From JABCZS01 sp041660525 (GTDB taxonomy: Bacteria > Pseudomonadota > Gammaproteobacteria > JABCZS01), in the NCBI GenBank assembly GCA_041660525.1, contig JBAZWD010000009.1:50174-114173 (forward strand): DNA of 64,000 nt, written 5' to 3'. Shown in pieces: positions 16,275 through 24,407 of the stretch (its first letter is position 1; every line of letters starts with the position of its first letter). The notes under the pieces were generated by a model that was not told where the DNA came from, did not search any database, and was given only the letters and a program-made list of their open reading frames with translations. The translations under genes were made by a program, and so were the position numbers.

Positions 16275-18095
16275 TTATTTGCGCGCGCGTAAAGCGTTCA
16301 TCATCACGCAGACATCAATAATTTCTTGTAAGATAGCGCCTATCGGTGGCGATATATATCCAAAAGCTGCAATACACATTAAAACAAAACTTAAACCCAT
16401 GCCTATCAAAATACCTTGACGCGCAACACGTAACATACGCTGGCCTATCTGCACCGCATTTGCAACACGGCGCATATCTTCTTCAAGTAAAACAATGTCT
16501 GCGGCTTGCGCAGCGATGGCAACACCCTGCGTGCCTATAGCCATACCCACATAAGCATTTGCTAATGCAGGTGCATCATTAATACCATCGCCCACCATTA
16601 ATGTATAAGGATGCTGCCTTGCAATTTGTGCAATTTTTTTAACTTTTTCTTCCGGGTGTAATTCTGCGTGATAATGATGAATACCGACTTCTTGTGCAAT
16701 GCGTTGTGCATTATTTTTATTATCACCAGTGAGCATAATGATATGTTTTATGCCTAAGGTTTTTAATTGCTCAATCATACTTTTAACATAGGATTTCGGT
16801 TTGTCCGCAAAATAAAGAATGCCGATACATTCCTTATTAACACAAACTGCGGCCATTAATTTTTCCTCTTGGTTAATGACGGGCATATTCGTTACAAGTT
16901 TAGAAATATAATCGATAGTCCCAACGGCAATTTGTTCATTTTCCCACTCACCGCTTAGGCCCGCACCTGGGATTTCATTTAAATGTAAAGGCTGAGGCAA
17001 GGTGTTAAATTTTTTAATAGCCTCAATTGTCACAGCTTTAGCTACAGCATGTGAAGAACGTTGCTCAATAATCGCTGCGCGATAAAGCACATCATCTGCT
17101 GTGTATTTTTGTTCATTAAACACAATAATTTTTTCAAGCTGCGGGATACCTTCTGTAATGGTGCCAGTTTTATCAAAAACAACGACATCCACTTTAGCAA
17201 TTTTTTCCAAGGGAATGCCGCCTTTAACAATAATGCCTTGTGCAGCTGCGCGATTGATCCCCGAAATGACCGCTATCGGTGTTGCTAAAATTAAAGGACA
17301 TGGCGTTGCCACTACTAACACAGCGAGTACCGTCGTAAAATCTTGCGTAATAAAATAACCTAAACTCGCAATCAATAATGTTAAAGGTGTAAAAAAAATG
17401 GCATAGCGATCGGCTAAACGTTGGATCGGCGCTTTTTCCTGATGGGCTTTCTCAACGAGCTGTACAATTTTTGCGTATTGACTTTCATTACTGATTTTAT
17501 CCGCACGTAAGGTCAGTGCGCCATTGCTTAAAATACTACCGCTTAATAAAGTTTGCTGCGTTTTTACAAAGCGTGTAAAAGGCTCGCCGGTGATGATCGC
17601 TTCATCAATCTCACCTTCGCCTTCTACAATAATACCATCGACAGGAATCATATCCCCTGGACGTATTAATAATAAATCGCCGACTTGAATATCTTGCACA
17701 GGAATATTTTCTTGCTGACCTTGATTAATGCGAATGGCCATTTTAGGTGCGCGCGAGAGTAAACCATCCAAGGTAAACATGGCGCGTTTAAATGCAAATT
17801 TCTCTAAAGCTTCACCACTGGATTGCATTAATACAATCACGGATCCCGTAAATGTTTCACCCATAATAAAAGCGGTAATAATCGCCAAGCTTGCAATAAT
17901 ATCGACAGAGAATTTTTTCTGAAACATTTTTTTAAATGTTTCAAATACTAAAGGCGCACCCAAACAGATTAAATTAAGAAGCCAAATAAAATGTGCATAA
18001 GATTCCGAAGGCCATATTAATTTTGCAACAATGCCTAGCACTAAACCTAAGGCAGCAAGTAAAGGTAATGGGTATTGTTTAAGTTGATTTAACAT
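16275..18095 (-). CDS. heavy-metal P1B-type ATPase
   Basis: A 606-residue ion pump. It lacks an N-terminal HMA domain and has two pairs of helices, the actuator motif IDEAIITGEP near residue 165, the membrane motif VVATPCPLILATPIAV near residue 260, the phosphorylation loop VVFDKTGTITEG near residue 307, a SSHAVAKA nucleotide-domain His near residue 350, and the hinge MVGDGINDAPALANA. The intramembrane motif is TPC rather than the CPC of Cu and Zn/Cd pumps, so metal specificity is uncertain. It starts one base inside the stop of the BepA-like gene, an unusual pairing. Confidence 0.9.
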   Translation of the reverse strand: MLNQLKQYPLPLLAALGLVLGIVAKLIWPSESYAHFIWLLNLICLGAPLVFETFKKMFQKKFSVDIIASLAIITAFIMGETFTGSVIVLMQSSGEALEKFAFKRAMFTLDGLLSRAPKMAIRINQGQQENIPVQDIQVGDLLLIRPGDMIPVDGIIVEGEGEIDEAIITGEPFTRFVKTQQTLLSGSILSNGALTLRADKISNESQYAKIVQLVEKAHQEKAPIQRLADRYAIFFTPLTLLIASLGYFITQDFTTVLAVLVVATPCPLILATPIAVISGINRAAAQGIIVKGGIPLEKIAKVDVVVFDKTGTITEGIPQLEKIIVFNEQKYTADDVLYRAAIIEQRSSHAVAKAVTIEAIKKFNTLPQPLHLNEIPGAGLSGEWENEQIAVGTIDYISKLVTNMPVINQEEKLMAAVCVNKECIGILYFADKPKSYVKSMIEQLKTLGIKHIIMLTGDNKNNAQRIAQEVGIHHYHAELHPEEKVKKIAQIARQHPYTLMVGDGINDAPALANAYVGMAIGTQGVAIAAQAADIVLLEEDMRRVANAVQIGQRMLRVARQGILIGMGLSFVLMCIAAFGYISPPIGAILQEIIDVCVMMNALRARK

Positions 18096-19567
18096 TACAT
18101 GTCCATTTTTTCAAGTTTTAGTTCTAATTCTTTTTCTACCTTTTTTAATTGCGCAGAAATTTTTGCTTGAATGTAATCATTATCTTTATCATAGGCCTGC
18201 GCACGTTTTAATTCTCTAATAGCGCTGGAGGGATCATCTTGCATCGCATAATAATTTGCACGCGCCATGTGAGAGGCTTGTGGATTTCCTAATTCGCTTT
18301 GCGCTTGTGCTAAATAATGGTAATAAAGTGGATGGTCGTCTGCATAGCGTATTTGACTATCCATTAAGGTTTTAGCTTGTCGGTATTGTTCTGCATTAAT
18401 CAACATTTTAACTAATTGTAAACTGATGGCTTCATCACGCGGATATAAACGCATGGCATTTTGCAACAGTGCAATGCCTTTCATATAAGCGTGTTGTTCT
18501 TGATAAACTTCGGCTAAGGACATTAAATAAATTTTTTCATTCGGTTTATCATTCAATAACTGTAGTAATTCAGTAATGGAAAGCGACAGCGAACCTTTCT
18601 TTGCTAACGCTAAACTATAGCCATAACGTAAAGCGGGGTCTTGATTATTTCCAGGTTTTTCAAGTTCTGCACGATAGTGCGCAATGATGTCTTGATTATG
18701 ACCTGCATACATCACGTATAAACGCTGTTTGATTAAACGAAAACTTAAACTTTCCGTTTTTTTCACGGGAGGATATTGTTGCGCGCGCGTTGCCGCATCA
18801 GCAACCCTTGCACTATTCACAGGGTGGGTGCGCAGAAAATCGGGCACATAAAAACTTTCATTGTATTTATTCGCTTGCGCCATGCGGCCAAAAAAAGTTG
18901 ACATGGCCATAGGATCATAATCAGCTTCTGCCAACATTTCCATGCCCACACGATCGGCTTCTTCTTCATTGCTGCGGGTAAAATTAATCATATCTTGCTG
19001 CCCGCTCGCCATAACTGTTGCTAATGCGCCAGAACCTAAAGCCGGATTTGCGGCTGTTAATATGACTGAACCTAATAATGCGGCGATCATCGGCCATGTT
19101 AAAGACTGACTGCGTTCAAACATACGCGCAATATGACGCTGGGTTACGTGCGCAATTTCGTGTGCCATTACGCCGGCAACTTCATCTTCATGTTCTGCAA
19201 CTAAAATTAATCCCGCATTAATGCCTATATAACCACCGGGTAGCGCAAAGGCATTCACTCTGGGATCATTAATCACAAAAAAATAAAATTCAGCTTCTTC
19301 CTTTTCAGGCACAAGACGCGCACCTAAAGCTTGCACATAACTCGTAACGATCGCATCTGTATTATATAAAGGTGACTGCCGCACCTGCAGCATAATTTGA
19401 TCACCTAATTCTTTTGCTTGGGCATGACTTAAACTGCGCCCGGAAGAATCCCCCATTTCAGGCAATTCAATTGCCAAGGCTTGGCTTGGCGCCAAGGTCA
19501 ATAGCAAAAAACTTTGCAGTACAATATAATGGAAAATCGTCTTTAAGCGATTCATAAATGTATCCAA
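18095..19567 (-). CDS. bepA: BepA-like M48 metalloprotease with TPR domain
   Basis: A 490-residue periplasmic chaperone/protease. Signal peptide at residues 1-32 (ending SQALA). The M48 zinc site HEIAHVTQRH is near residue 136 with the third ligand in NEEEADRVGMEML near residue 200. From about residue 300 helical TPR repeats follow (RYGYSLALAKKGSLSLSITE and further units), and the C-terminus is a Lys/Glu helix. BepA degrades stalled LptD and other outer-membrane proteins at the BAM complex. Divergent from tusA with only 16 bases between the starts. Confidence 0.9.
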   Translation of the reverse strand: MDTFMNRLKTIFHYIVLQSFLLLTLAPSQALAIELPEMGDSSGRSLSHAQAKELGDQIMLQVRQSPLYNTDAIVTSYVQALGARLVPEKEEAEFYFFVINDPRVNAFALPGGYIGINAGLILVAEHEDEVAGVMAHEIAHVTQRHIARMFERSQSLTWPMIAALLGSVILTAANPALGSGALATVMASGQQDMINFTRSNEEEADRVGMEMLAEADYDPMAMSTFFGRMAQANKYNESFYVPDFLRTHPVNSARVADAATRAQQYPPVKKTESLSFRLIKQRLYVMYAGHNQDIIAHYRAELEKPGNNQDPALRYGYSLALAKKGSLSLSITELLQLLNDKPNEKIYLMSLAEVYQEQHAYMKGIALLQNAMRLYPRDEAISLQLVKMLINAEQYRQAKTLMDSQIRYADDHPLYYHYLAQAQSELGNPQASHMARANYYAMQDDPSSAIRELKRAQAYDKDNDYIQAKISAQLKKVEKELELKLEKMDM

Positions 19568-19583
19568 ACCAAGTTAGTATTAC

Positions 19584-19808
19584 ATGAGTATATCAAAGTT
19601 AGACACACGTGGCCTGGCCTGCCCACTTCCTTTGTTAAAAACGAAGCAAACCCTCTATAACCTACCTAGCGGCGAAACCTTATGGGTCATTAGCGAACAA
19701 CCGTCTTTAGCGCTGGATATTAAAACCTTGTTAAAGCAAACCCAAGATATATTATTAGAGGAAAAAATAGAGGATGGCTTGTTTTATTTTTATATTCAGA
19801 AGAAATAA
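19584..19808 (+). CDS. tusA: sulfurtransferase TusA family protein
   Basis: A 74-residue protein with the active-site CPxP motif in LDTRGLACPLPLLKTKQTL (Cys13). TusA-like proteins pass sulfur from IscS to tRNA thiolation or to other acceptors. Length is typical. Its start is 16 bases from the divergent bepA start, so both leaders must be very short or overlap. Confidence 0.88.
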   Translation: MSISKLDTRGLACPLPLLKTKQTLYNLPSGETLWVISEQPSLALDIKTLLKQTQDILLEEKIEDGLFYFYIQKK

Positions 19809-19854
19809 GCCCATTCTTGACAATAGGTATATCGGAGTAATGCATAACACCAGA

Positions 19855-20003
19855 GGGCGAAAGATTTTTCGCCCCTACGGATGTTGGGTTTTTCCAAATA
19901 TAATGTTTTGCAAACCCTTTGGGATGTTTGAATATCCCAATTTTTTTGTGTATCCACAAATGATGAACACAAACCATCCGTAGGGGCGAAAAATCTTTCG
20001 CCC
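19855..20003. repeat. REP-like palindromes forming a perfect 29-bp inverted repeat
   Basis: The sequence from 19855 to 19883 is the exact reverse complement of 19975 to 20003. Each 29-mer contains its own hairpin (GGGCGAAA, loop GATT, TTTCGCCC) followed by the tail CCTACGGATG. The 91 bases between the arms carry no ORF. The arrangement is like a MITE or a REP doublet (BIME). Further members lie at 21621-21648 and, degenerate, at 33101-33123. Confidence 0.8.
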
Positions 20004-20071
20004 GGGATATTTCGTCATTTATCGGAGAAGTCGATGAAATTAATTCAGGGCTATTTCTTATCATCTATGAA

Positions 20072-20245
20072 TTAAGAAAAACTACCCTGTGATTTTACTT
20101 GTCCTTCTGAAGCTTGTTTTAAGCCTTTTCGAACTTTTTCTAGTGCTGTTTTATTATCAAATAACCATTTATCCCTATCGGCAATTTCAACATAAGGCTC
20201 TAAAATAAATTTATCGGCTTTTACTTTTTTAGTTTTTCGTGACAT
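20072..20245 (-). CDS. small protein, possible orphan antitoxin
   Basis: 57 residues starting MSRKTKKVKADKFILEPYVE; an in-frame GTG four codons upstream is unlikely because GGAG lies 7 bases before the ATG at 20243-20245. The N-terminus is very basic; the C-terminal part NKTALEKVRKGLKQASEGQV ending GSFS resembles the tail of short antitoxin-like proteins that pair with RelE/ParE toxins, a likeness I judge by eye only. No toxin gene is adjacent: the next minus-strand feature upstream is the ung fragment. Confidence 0.5.
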   Translation of the reverse strand: MSRKTKKVKADKFILEPYVEIADRDKWLFDNKTALEKVRKGLKQASEGQVKSQGSFS

Positions 20246-20335
20246 TTTGTTCTCCACTTTATTTTCATAATTGTATCAAAAAATTATAAAAATAAATTAA
20301 ATGATATATTGAAGAAATTTTTAAATCATTAATGA

Positions 20336-20535
20336 TTATATTTGCCAACCAATAGGCTTCTTACCCTGTTTTTGCAAGAATGCATTAATCTTAGAAAAAT
20401 GCTGGCATCCTAAAAACCCACGATGCGCAGATAATGGCGAAGGATGAGAGGCGGTTAAAATGAGATGTTTATCAGCATTAATCAAATTAGACTTTTTAGC
20501 CGCAGGTCCGCCAAAATACAAATACTAAAGTGTGA
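20336..20535 (-). pseudogene. duplicated 3' fragment of ung
   Basis: The frame reads NADKHLILTASHPSPLSAHR then GFLGCQHFSKINAFLQKQGK and ends WQI, nearly the same as the last 55 residues of the intact ung at 21682. Similarity goes on upstream (LVFVLW in the parent) but with a two-base deletion that shifts frame, so the piece is a dead duplicate. Nucleotide similarity stops near the parent stop codon on one side and near 20535 on the other. The promoter of the MACPF gene starts just beyond this boundary. Confidence 0.85.
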
Positions 20536-20542
20536 GATGAAT

Positions 20543-20571
20543 TTGACCCAGCCTGTTCATCATGATATAGT
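20543..20571 (+). promoter_or_regulatory. promoter of the MACPF-domain gene
   Basis: TTGACC, 17-base spacer, TATAGT, ending 28 bases before the ATG at 20600, with AAAGG in the leader as Shine-Dalgarno. It begins 8 bases after the ung fragment ends. Confidence 0.6.
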
Positions 20572-20599
20572 AATCTAAATAAATTTAAAGGCCTAAATC

Positions 20600-21595
20600 A
20601 TGAAAAAAATATTATTAATCAGTACATTACTAATTTCATATGGGACAGTTTTCGCGCAGGATTCGAAGAATAATGATCAGGATTGTTCTGAATCTTATTT
20701 TTATCACGGGTATAACGTTATTTTAGCTAATAACACTACCGATACTAGCACTCCCTGGGGAAATCGTATTTTTGATCTTCTGACACCTACCTGCCAACCT
20801 GACTTAGGCGACATTTGGTATTATCACGATGTTACGTTCGATGAAGCAAGTTATCAAGAAAATATATTATCCAGTCTCTCCAGATACCAAGATGCTTTTT
20901 TTGAAAAAATCGCATTTACCGGATCTCAAGAGTTTGAATATCAACGCAATGAAGTATTTGGCAAATCATTGATCAATATTCAATCCAGTGCACGTACGAG
21001 AACAGGCAAGGGATATGGTATCTATGTTGATCTTGGTGATTTCTATCCGCCGGAGGTATTTACAGCTGATTTTCTATCGGCAATTGAGTCTTTTCCAATA
21101 TCGACAGATAATCCTGATTGGTTTGCTCAAGTAAAAATATTTTTTGATGATTATGGCACGCATGTTGCTGAGGTAATATACTATGGCGCTGTTTGGTCTT
21201 ATGAGTCTCAATATACACGAGAAAACTATGACTATTTATTATCCACTGGCGGATTATTTAATGGTCTTGATAATGCTGCAGACTATTACAGAACAGAGGG
21301 AATGGTAGAATATACAGAATGGGGTCAATTGGTAGCCAGTTTGGCTGAAAAGAATCGTTCTCTGTCTGTTGGAGCCAAACCACCCAAAACTGCATCCTCA
21401 TGGTTAAACGAGTGGAATGAAGAAGCTCGGAAAGCACCCGCTCCGTATGCTTTTGAACTTGAAAAAATATCAGCATTGCTAAATGCAGAATTTTTTCCTA
21501 ATGATCCAGATATCGATGCAAAACGCTTGGTAATGGAAGAAGGTTATTTACAATACTGTGAATCTGTACCTTATTGTCATGAAGTTCAGCAATAA
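20600..21595 (+). CDS. secreted MACPF-domain protein
   Basis: A 331-residue protein with a Sec signal peptide (residues 1-19, cleavage after VFA). Around residue 180 it reads FFDDYGTHVAEVIYYGAVW, which matches the MACPF signature (YGTH, six residues, then a glycine-containing turn; the usual GG is GA here). It is preceded by IQSSARTRTGKGYGIYVDLG and followed by about 130 residues with few helices and a C-terminal Cys pair. MACPF proteins insert into or bind membranes; bacterial members include toxins and proteins of intracellular pathogens. It lacks a clear lipid-binding C-terminal domain. Flanked by the ung fragment and intact ung. Confidence 0.72.
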   Translation: MKKILLISTLLISYGTVFAQDSKNNDQDCSESYFYHGYNVILANNTTDTSTPWGNRIFDLLTPTCQPDLGDIWYYHDVTFDEASYQENILSSLSRYQDAFFEKIAFTGSQEFEYQRNEVFGKSLINIQSSARTRTGKGYGIYVDLGDFYPPEVFTADFLSAIESFPISTDNPDWFAQVKIFFDDYGTHVAEVIYYGAVWSYESQYTRENYDYLLSTGGLFNGLDNAADYYRTEGMVEYTEWGQLVASLAEKNRSLSVGAKPPKTASSWLNEWNEEARKAPAPYAFELEKISALLNAEFFPNDPDIDAKRLVMEEGYLQYCESVPYCHEVQQ

Positions 21596-21620
21596 AATAA
21601 AGCTTTGATGTTAAAATCCC

Positions 21621-21648
21621 GGGCGAATGATTATTCGCCCCTACGGAT
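21621..21648. repeat. REP-like palindrome, third copy
   Basis: GGGCGAAT, loop GATT, ATTCGCCC, followed by CCTACGGAT: the same hairpin layout, loop and tail as at 19855-20003. It lies between the convergent ends of the MACPF gene and ung and could act as a transcript end. Confidence 0.75.
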
Positions 21649-21681
21649 CGTTAGATCAGTACAACATTTCAGCTAATGAGA

Positions 21682-22368
21682 CTAAATCTGCCAATCAATC
21701 AGTTTTTTACCTTGCGCTGCTAAGAATGTATTTATTTTAGAAAAATGTTTACACCCTAAAAATCCACGATGCGCAGATAAAGGCGAAGGATGAGGCGCGG
21801 TTAAAATTAAATGTTTATCTGTATTAATCAAAGAACTCTTTTTACCAGCAGGAGAACCCCATAATACAAAAACTAAAGGATGCGGTGCATGTTGGCTTAG
21901 AGTTTGAATCACGGCATCTGTAAACTCTTCCCAACCTTGACCTTGATGCGAATGCGCTTGCCCTGCTCTGACTGTTAAACATGTGTTTAATAATAAAACA
22001 CCTTGTTTGGCCCATGGTGTTAAATCGCCATTGTTTGTAATCTGAAAACCAACATCCGCTTTTAATTCTTTAAAAATATTTTTTAATGAGGGCGGCGGCG
22101 TTATCCCTTTTTTCACTGAAAAAGCCAAACCATGTGCTTGCCCTTCGCCATGATAAGGATCTTGCCCTAAAATCACGACGCGTACACCTTCAAAAGGCAT
22201 ATAGGCAAATGCATTAAAAATATCTTTATTTTCAGGATAAATCACCTGCTTTCGCTCATATTCGATACGCAAAAATTCTTGTAATTTTTTAAAATAAGGT
22301 TTGTGAAGCTGCGCATCTAGCATGTGCTGCCAGCTGGGTTCTAAGGGTGGTAAAATGAAGTCATTCAT
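21682..22368 (-). CDS. ung: uracil-DNA glycosylase
   Basis: Family 1 UDG, 228 residues, removes uracil from DNA. The active-site water loop VVILGQDPYHGEGQAHGLAF is near residue 62 (catalytic Asp), and HPSPLSAHRGFLGC carries the catalytic His and the DNA-intercalating Leu. The frame is open for 22 more codons upstream, but those lie inside phzF and read unlike the family; MNDFILPPLEPSW is the natural start, overlapping phzF by 8 bases. An extra partial copy is at 20336. Confidence 0.95.
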   Translation of the reverse strand: MNDFILPPLEPSWQHMLDAQLHKPYFKKLQEFLRIEYERKQVIYPENKDIFNAFAYMPFEGVRVVILGQDPYHGEGQAHGLAFSVKKGITPPPSLKNIFKELKADVGFQITNNGDLTPWAKQGVLLLNTCLTVRAGQAHSHQGQGWEEFTDAVIQTLSQHAPHPLVFVLWGSPAGKKSSLINTDKHLILTAPHPSPLSAHRGFLGCKHFSKINTFLAAQGKKLIDWQI

Positions 22369-23155
22369 TAATATCAACCTGTAATTCACCTTGCAGCATA
22401 GTAATTGCAGTTCCTGTAATATGCACTCTATCATCTTTAATCAAAATCTTAAGCTCACCGCCACGGCTAGAAGCTTGATAAGCATTAAATTGTGATTGAC
22501 CTAATTTTTGTTGCCAATAATGGGCTAATTTGCAATGCGCAGAACCTGTTACGGGATCTTCACTCACCCCTACGCGCGGCGCAAAAAAACGAGAAATAAA
22601 ATCATAACCTTCATCGCCTTTTGCAGTGATAATAACACCACGGCAATCAAATGTATTGATTTTCTCAGGTGAAACTTTTAAATTGCGCAACTCTTGAGGT
22701 GAAGCGATTTCAATAATTAAATCATCTAAAGCTGTTGCCGCTTGCACAATGTCTAAACCCAATGTTTGCTCAAATAATGTTTTATCTTGCAAGATTTGCG
22801 TTGCTTGCAAAGGAAAATCTAAGGTTAGTTCATGATTATTTTTATAAACTTTTAACGGGCCACTTAAAGAATCAAAAGTAATTGCATGGCCTTTTACTTT
22901 ATTTTCTTGATACAAAATATGTGCTGTAGCTAATGTTGCATGCCCACATAATTTTACTTCTGTGGTGGGTGTAAACCAACGCAAATGAAAATGATCAACG
23001 CCCAGCGGCTTTACAAATGCTGTTTCCGATAAATTCATTTCATTTGCAATTTTTTGACTAAGCGCATCTTGAAAAAATTCATCAACAATCATCACGGCTG
23101 CCGGATTGCCTGTAAAAGGTTTTTTTGCAAATGCATCTACGGTCCAAATTTTCAT
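22361..23155 (-). CDS. PhzF-family isomerase/epimerase
   Basis: 264 residues with the twin-barrel diaminopimelate-epimerase-like fold. The N-terminus IWTVDAFAKKPFTGNPAAV, the catalytic Glu in MNLSETAFV near residue 44, KLCGHATLATAHIL, and GVSEDPVTGSAHCKLAHYW are the family marks. Substrate unknown; no other phenazine genes are near. Shares a TAATG overlap with the upstream ATPase gene. Confidence 0.88.
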   Translation of the reverse strand: MKIWTVDAFAKKPFTGNPAAVMIVDEFFQDALSQKIANEMNLSETAFVKPLGVDHFHLRWFTPTTEVKLCGHATLATAHILYQENKVKGHAITFDSLSGPLKVYKNNHELTLDFPLQATQILQDKTLFEQTLGLDIVQAATALDDLIIEIASPQELRNLKVSPEKINTFDCRGVIITAKGDEGYDFISRFFAPRVGVSEDPVTGSAHCKLAHYWQQKLGQSQFNAYQASSRGGELKILIKDDRVHITGTAITMLQGELQVDINE

Positions 23156-24324
23156 TAGATTACTCCTAACTCTCCACCTGCAACGCCATTCTTAAAATTT
23201 TTTAAACCTAAAACTGTAATATAATTAGTTAATGCGTAGTGTGCATCGCCCGGGCAAATAACATAAATATGATCCAGTTTTAAATCTTCATAAGCTATTT
23301 GCAAAGATTTGCTCATAGTAGGCGCATCATTATACTTAAATTCAAAACCTATTCTTTTCCCATTTTTAAAAATGAGTAAATCAATTTCCGCACCTGCATG
23401 CGTTGCCCAAAAAAAGCATTCATGTGCTCTTGCCTGCCAGTGCGAAATTGTTTGCTCTAATGCAAAACCTTCCCATGAAGCACCTAGTTTTGGATAATTC
23501 AACAATACCTCTTGTTGATAAATCCCTAATAAAGCATGCAAAATCCCACTGTCTCGAATATAGACTTTGGGTGATTTAACCTGCCGCTTTTTTACATTTT
23601 CATGCCAAGGCTGTAATAAGCGAATCATAAATGTGCCTTGTAAAATATCTATATATTTTCGAATATTTGCGTCAGCAACACTCATTGAGCGCGCAAGCTC
23701 TGAAGTATTTAGAATATTGCCATGATAATGCGCAAGCATAGTCCAAAAGCGGCGCATGGTTGGAGCAGGAATATGGATGCCTAAATTGGGTAAGTCGCGC
23801 TCCAAAAAATTAGTGATATAAAATTCACGCCAATCTTCACTTTCTGTATCTGTGGCCAAATAAGCACGTGGAAAACCACCACGCAACCATAATAAAGATA
23901 AATCATCCACTTCACCATAAGTAAACGGTGTTACTTCGATATAAGCAATTCTTCCGGCAAGGCTTTCAGAAGACTGTTGGATTAATTCTTGGGAAGCACT
24001 ACCTAGAATCAAAAAGTGTAATGGATTATTAATTCTATCAACCAAGTACCTTAATACCGGAAATAAATCTGGTTGACGTTGAATCTCATCAATGACAACC
24101 AAGCCTTTTAAGGATTCTAATGCCAAAAGTGGCTGCTCTAATTGCGCTAAGTTTCTAGGGTTTTCCAAATCAAATATCTGTAAAGGCTGTATGTTTAAGT
24201 CTCCACTATATCTTCTTGCAAGAGTGGTTTTTCCACATTGCCGAGGTCCTAATAAAGCCACTATAACATGTGTTTTTGCAAGCCTTTGTATTTGTTCAAT
24301 AAAATTTTGACGAAGGATTTCCAT
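23155..24324 (-). CDS. AAA_14 / DUF4143 ATPase
   Basis: 389 residues. The N-terminal AAA domain has P-loop LLGPRQCGKTTLARRY near residue 25, Walker B LVVIDEIQRQPDLF near residue 80 and the sensor LILGSASQELI. A winged-helix part (NTSELARSMSVADANIRKYI) follows and then a C-terminal DUF4143 domain with the PD-(D/E)XK-like pattern AGAEIDLLIF...GFEFKYND. Proteins of this kind are common, often mobile, and their role is unsettled. A TATAAT six bases before the ATG suggests a leaderless transcript. Confidence 0.85.
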   Translation of the reverse strand: MEILRQNFIEQIQRLAKTHVIVALLGPRQCGKTTLARRYSGDLNIQPLQIFDLENPRNLAQLEQPLLALESLKGLVVIDEIQRQPDLFPVLRYLVDRINNPLHFLILGSASQELIQQSSESLAGRIAYIEVTPFTYGEVDDLSLLWLRGGFPRAYLATDTESEDWREFYITNFLERDLPNLGIHIPAPTMRRFWTMLAHYHGNILNTSELARSMSVADANIRKYIDILQGTFMIRLLQPWHENVKKRQVKSPKVYIRDSGILHALLGIYQQEVLLNYPKLGASWEGFALEQTISHWQARAHECFFWATHAGAEIDLLIFKNGKRIGFEFKYNDAPTMSKSLQIAYEDLKLDHIYVICPGDAHYALTNYITVLGLKNFKNGVAGGELGVI

Positions 24325-24330
24325 AGTGCT

Positions 24331-24379
24331 ATTATACCTTGAAAATTATATGTATTATAGCAAATTTTCAAGGTATAAT
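24331..24379. promoter_or_regulatory. inverted repeat with outward-facing -10 boxes between two divergent genes
   Basis: The 17-base arms 24331-24347 and 24363-24379 are perfect reverse complements with 15 bases between them. Each arm holds TTTTCAAGG-TATAAT reading outward, toward the ATPase gene on one side and the helicase gene on the other. This looks like a shared operator over two divergent promoters. Confidence 0.6.
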
Positions 24380-24407
24380 ATGATTCTTCTATTAGAGAAA
24401 AACAAAC

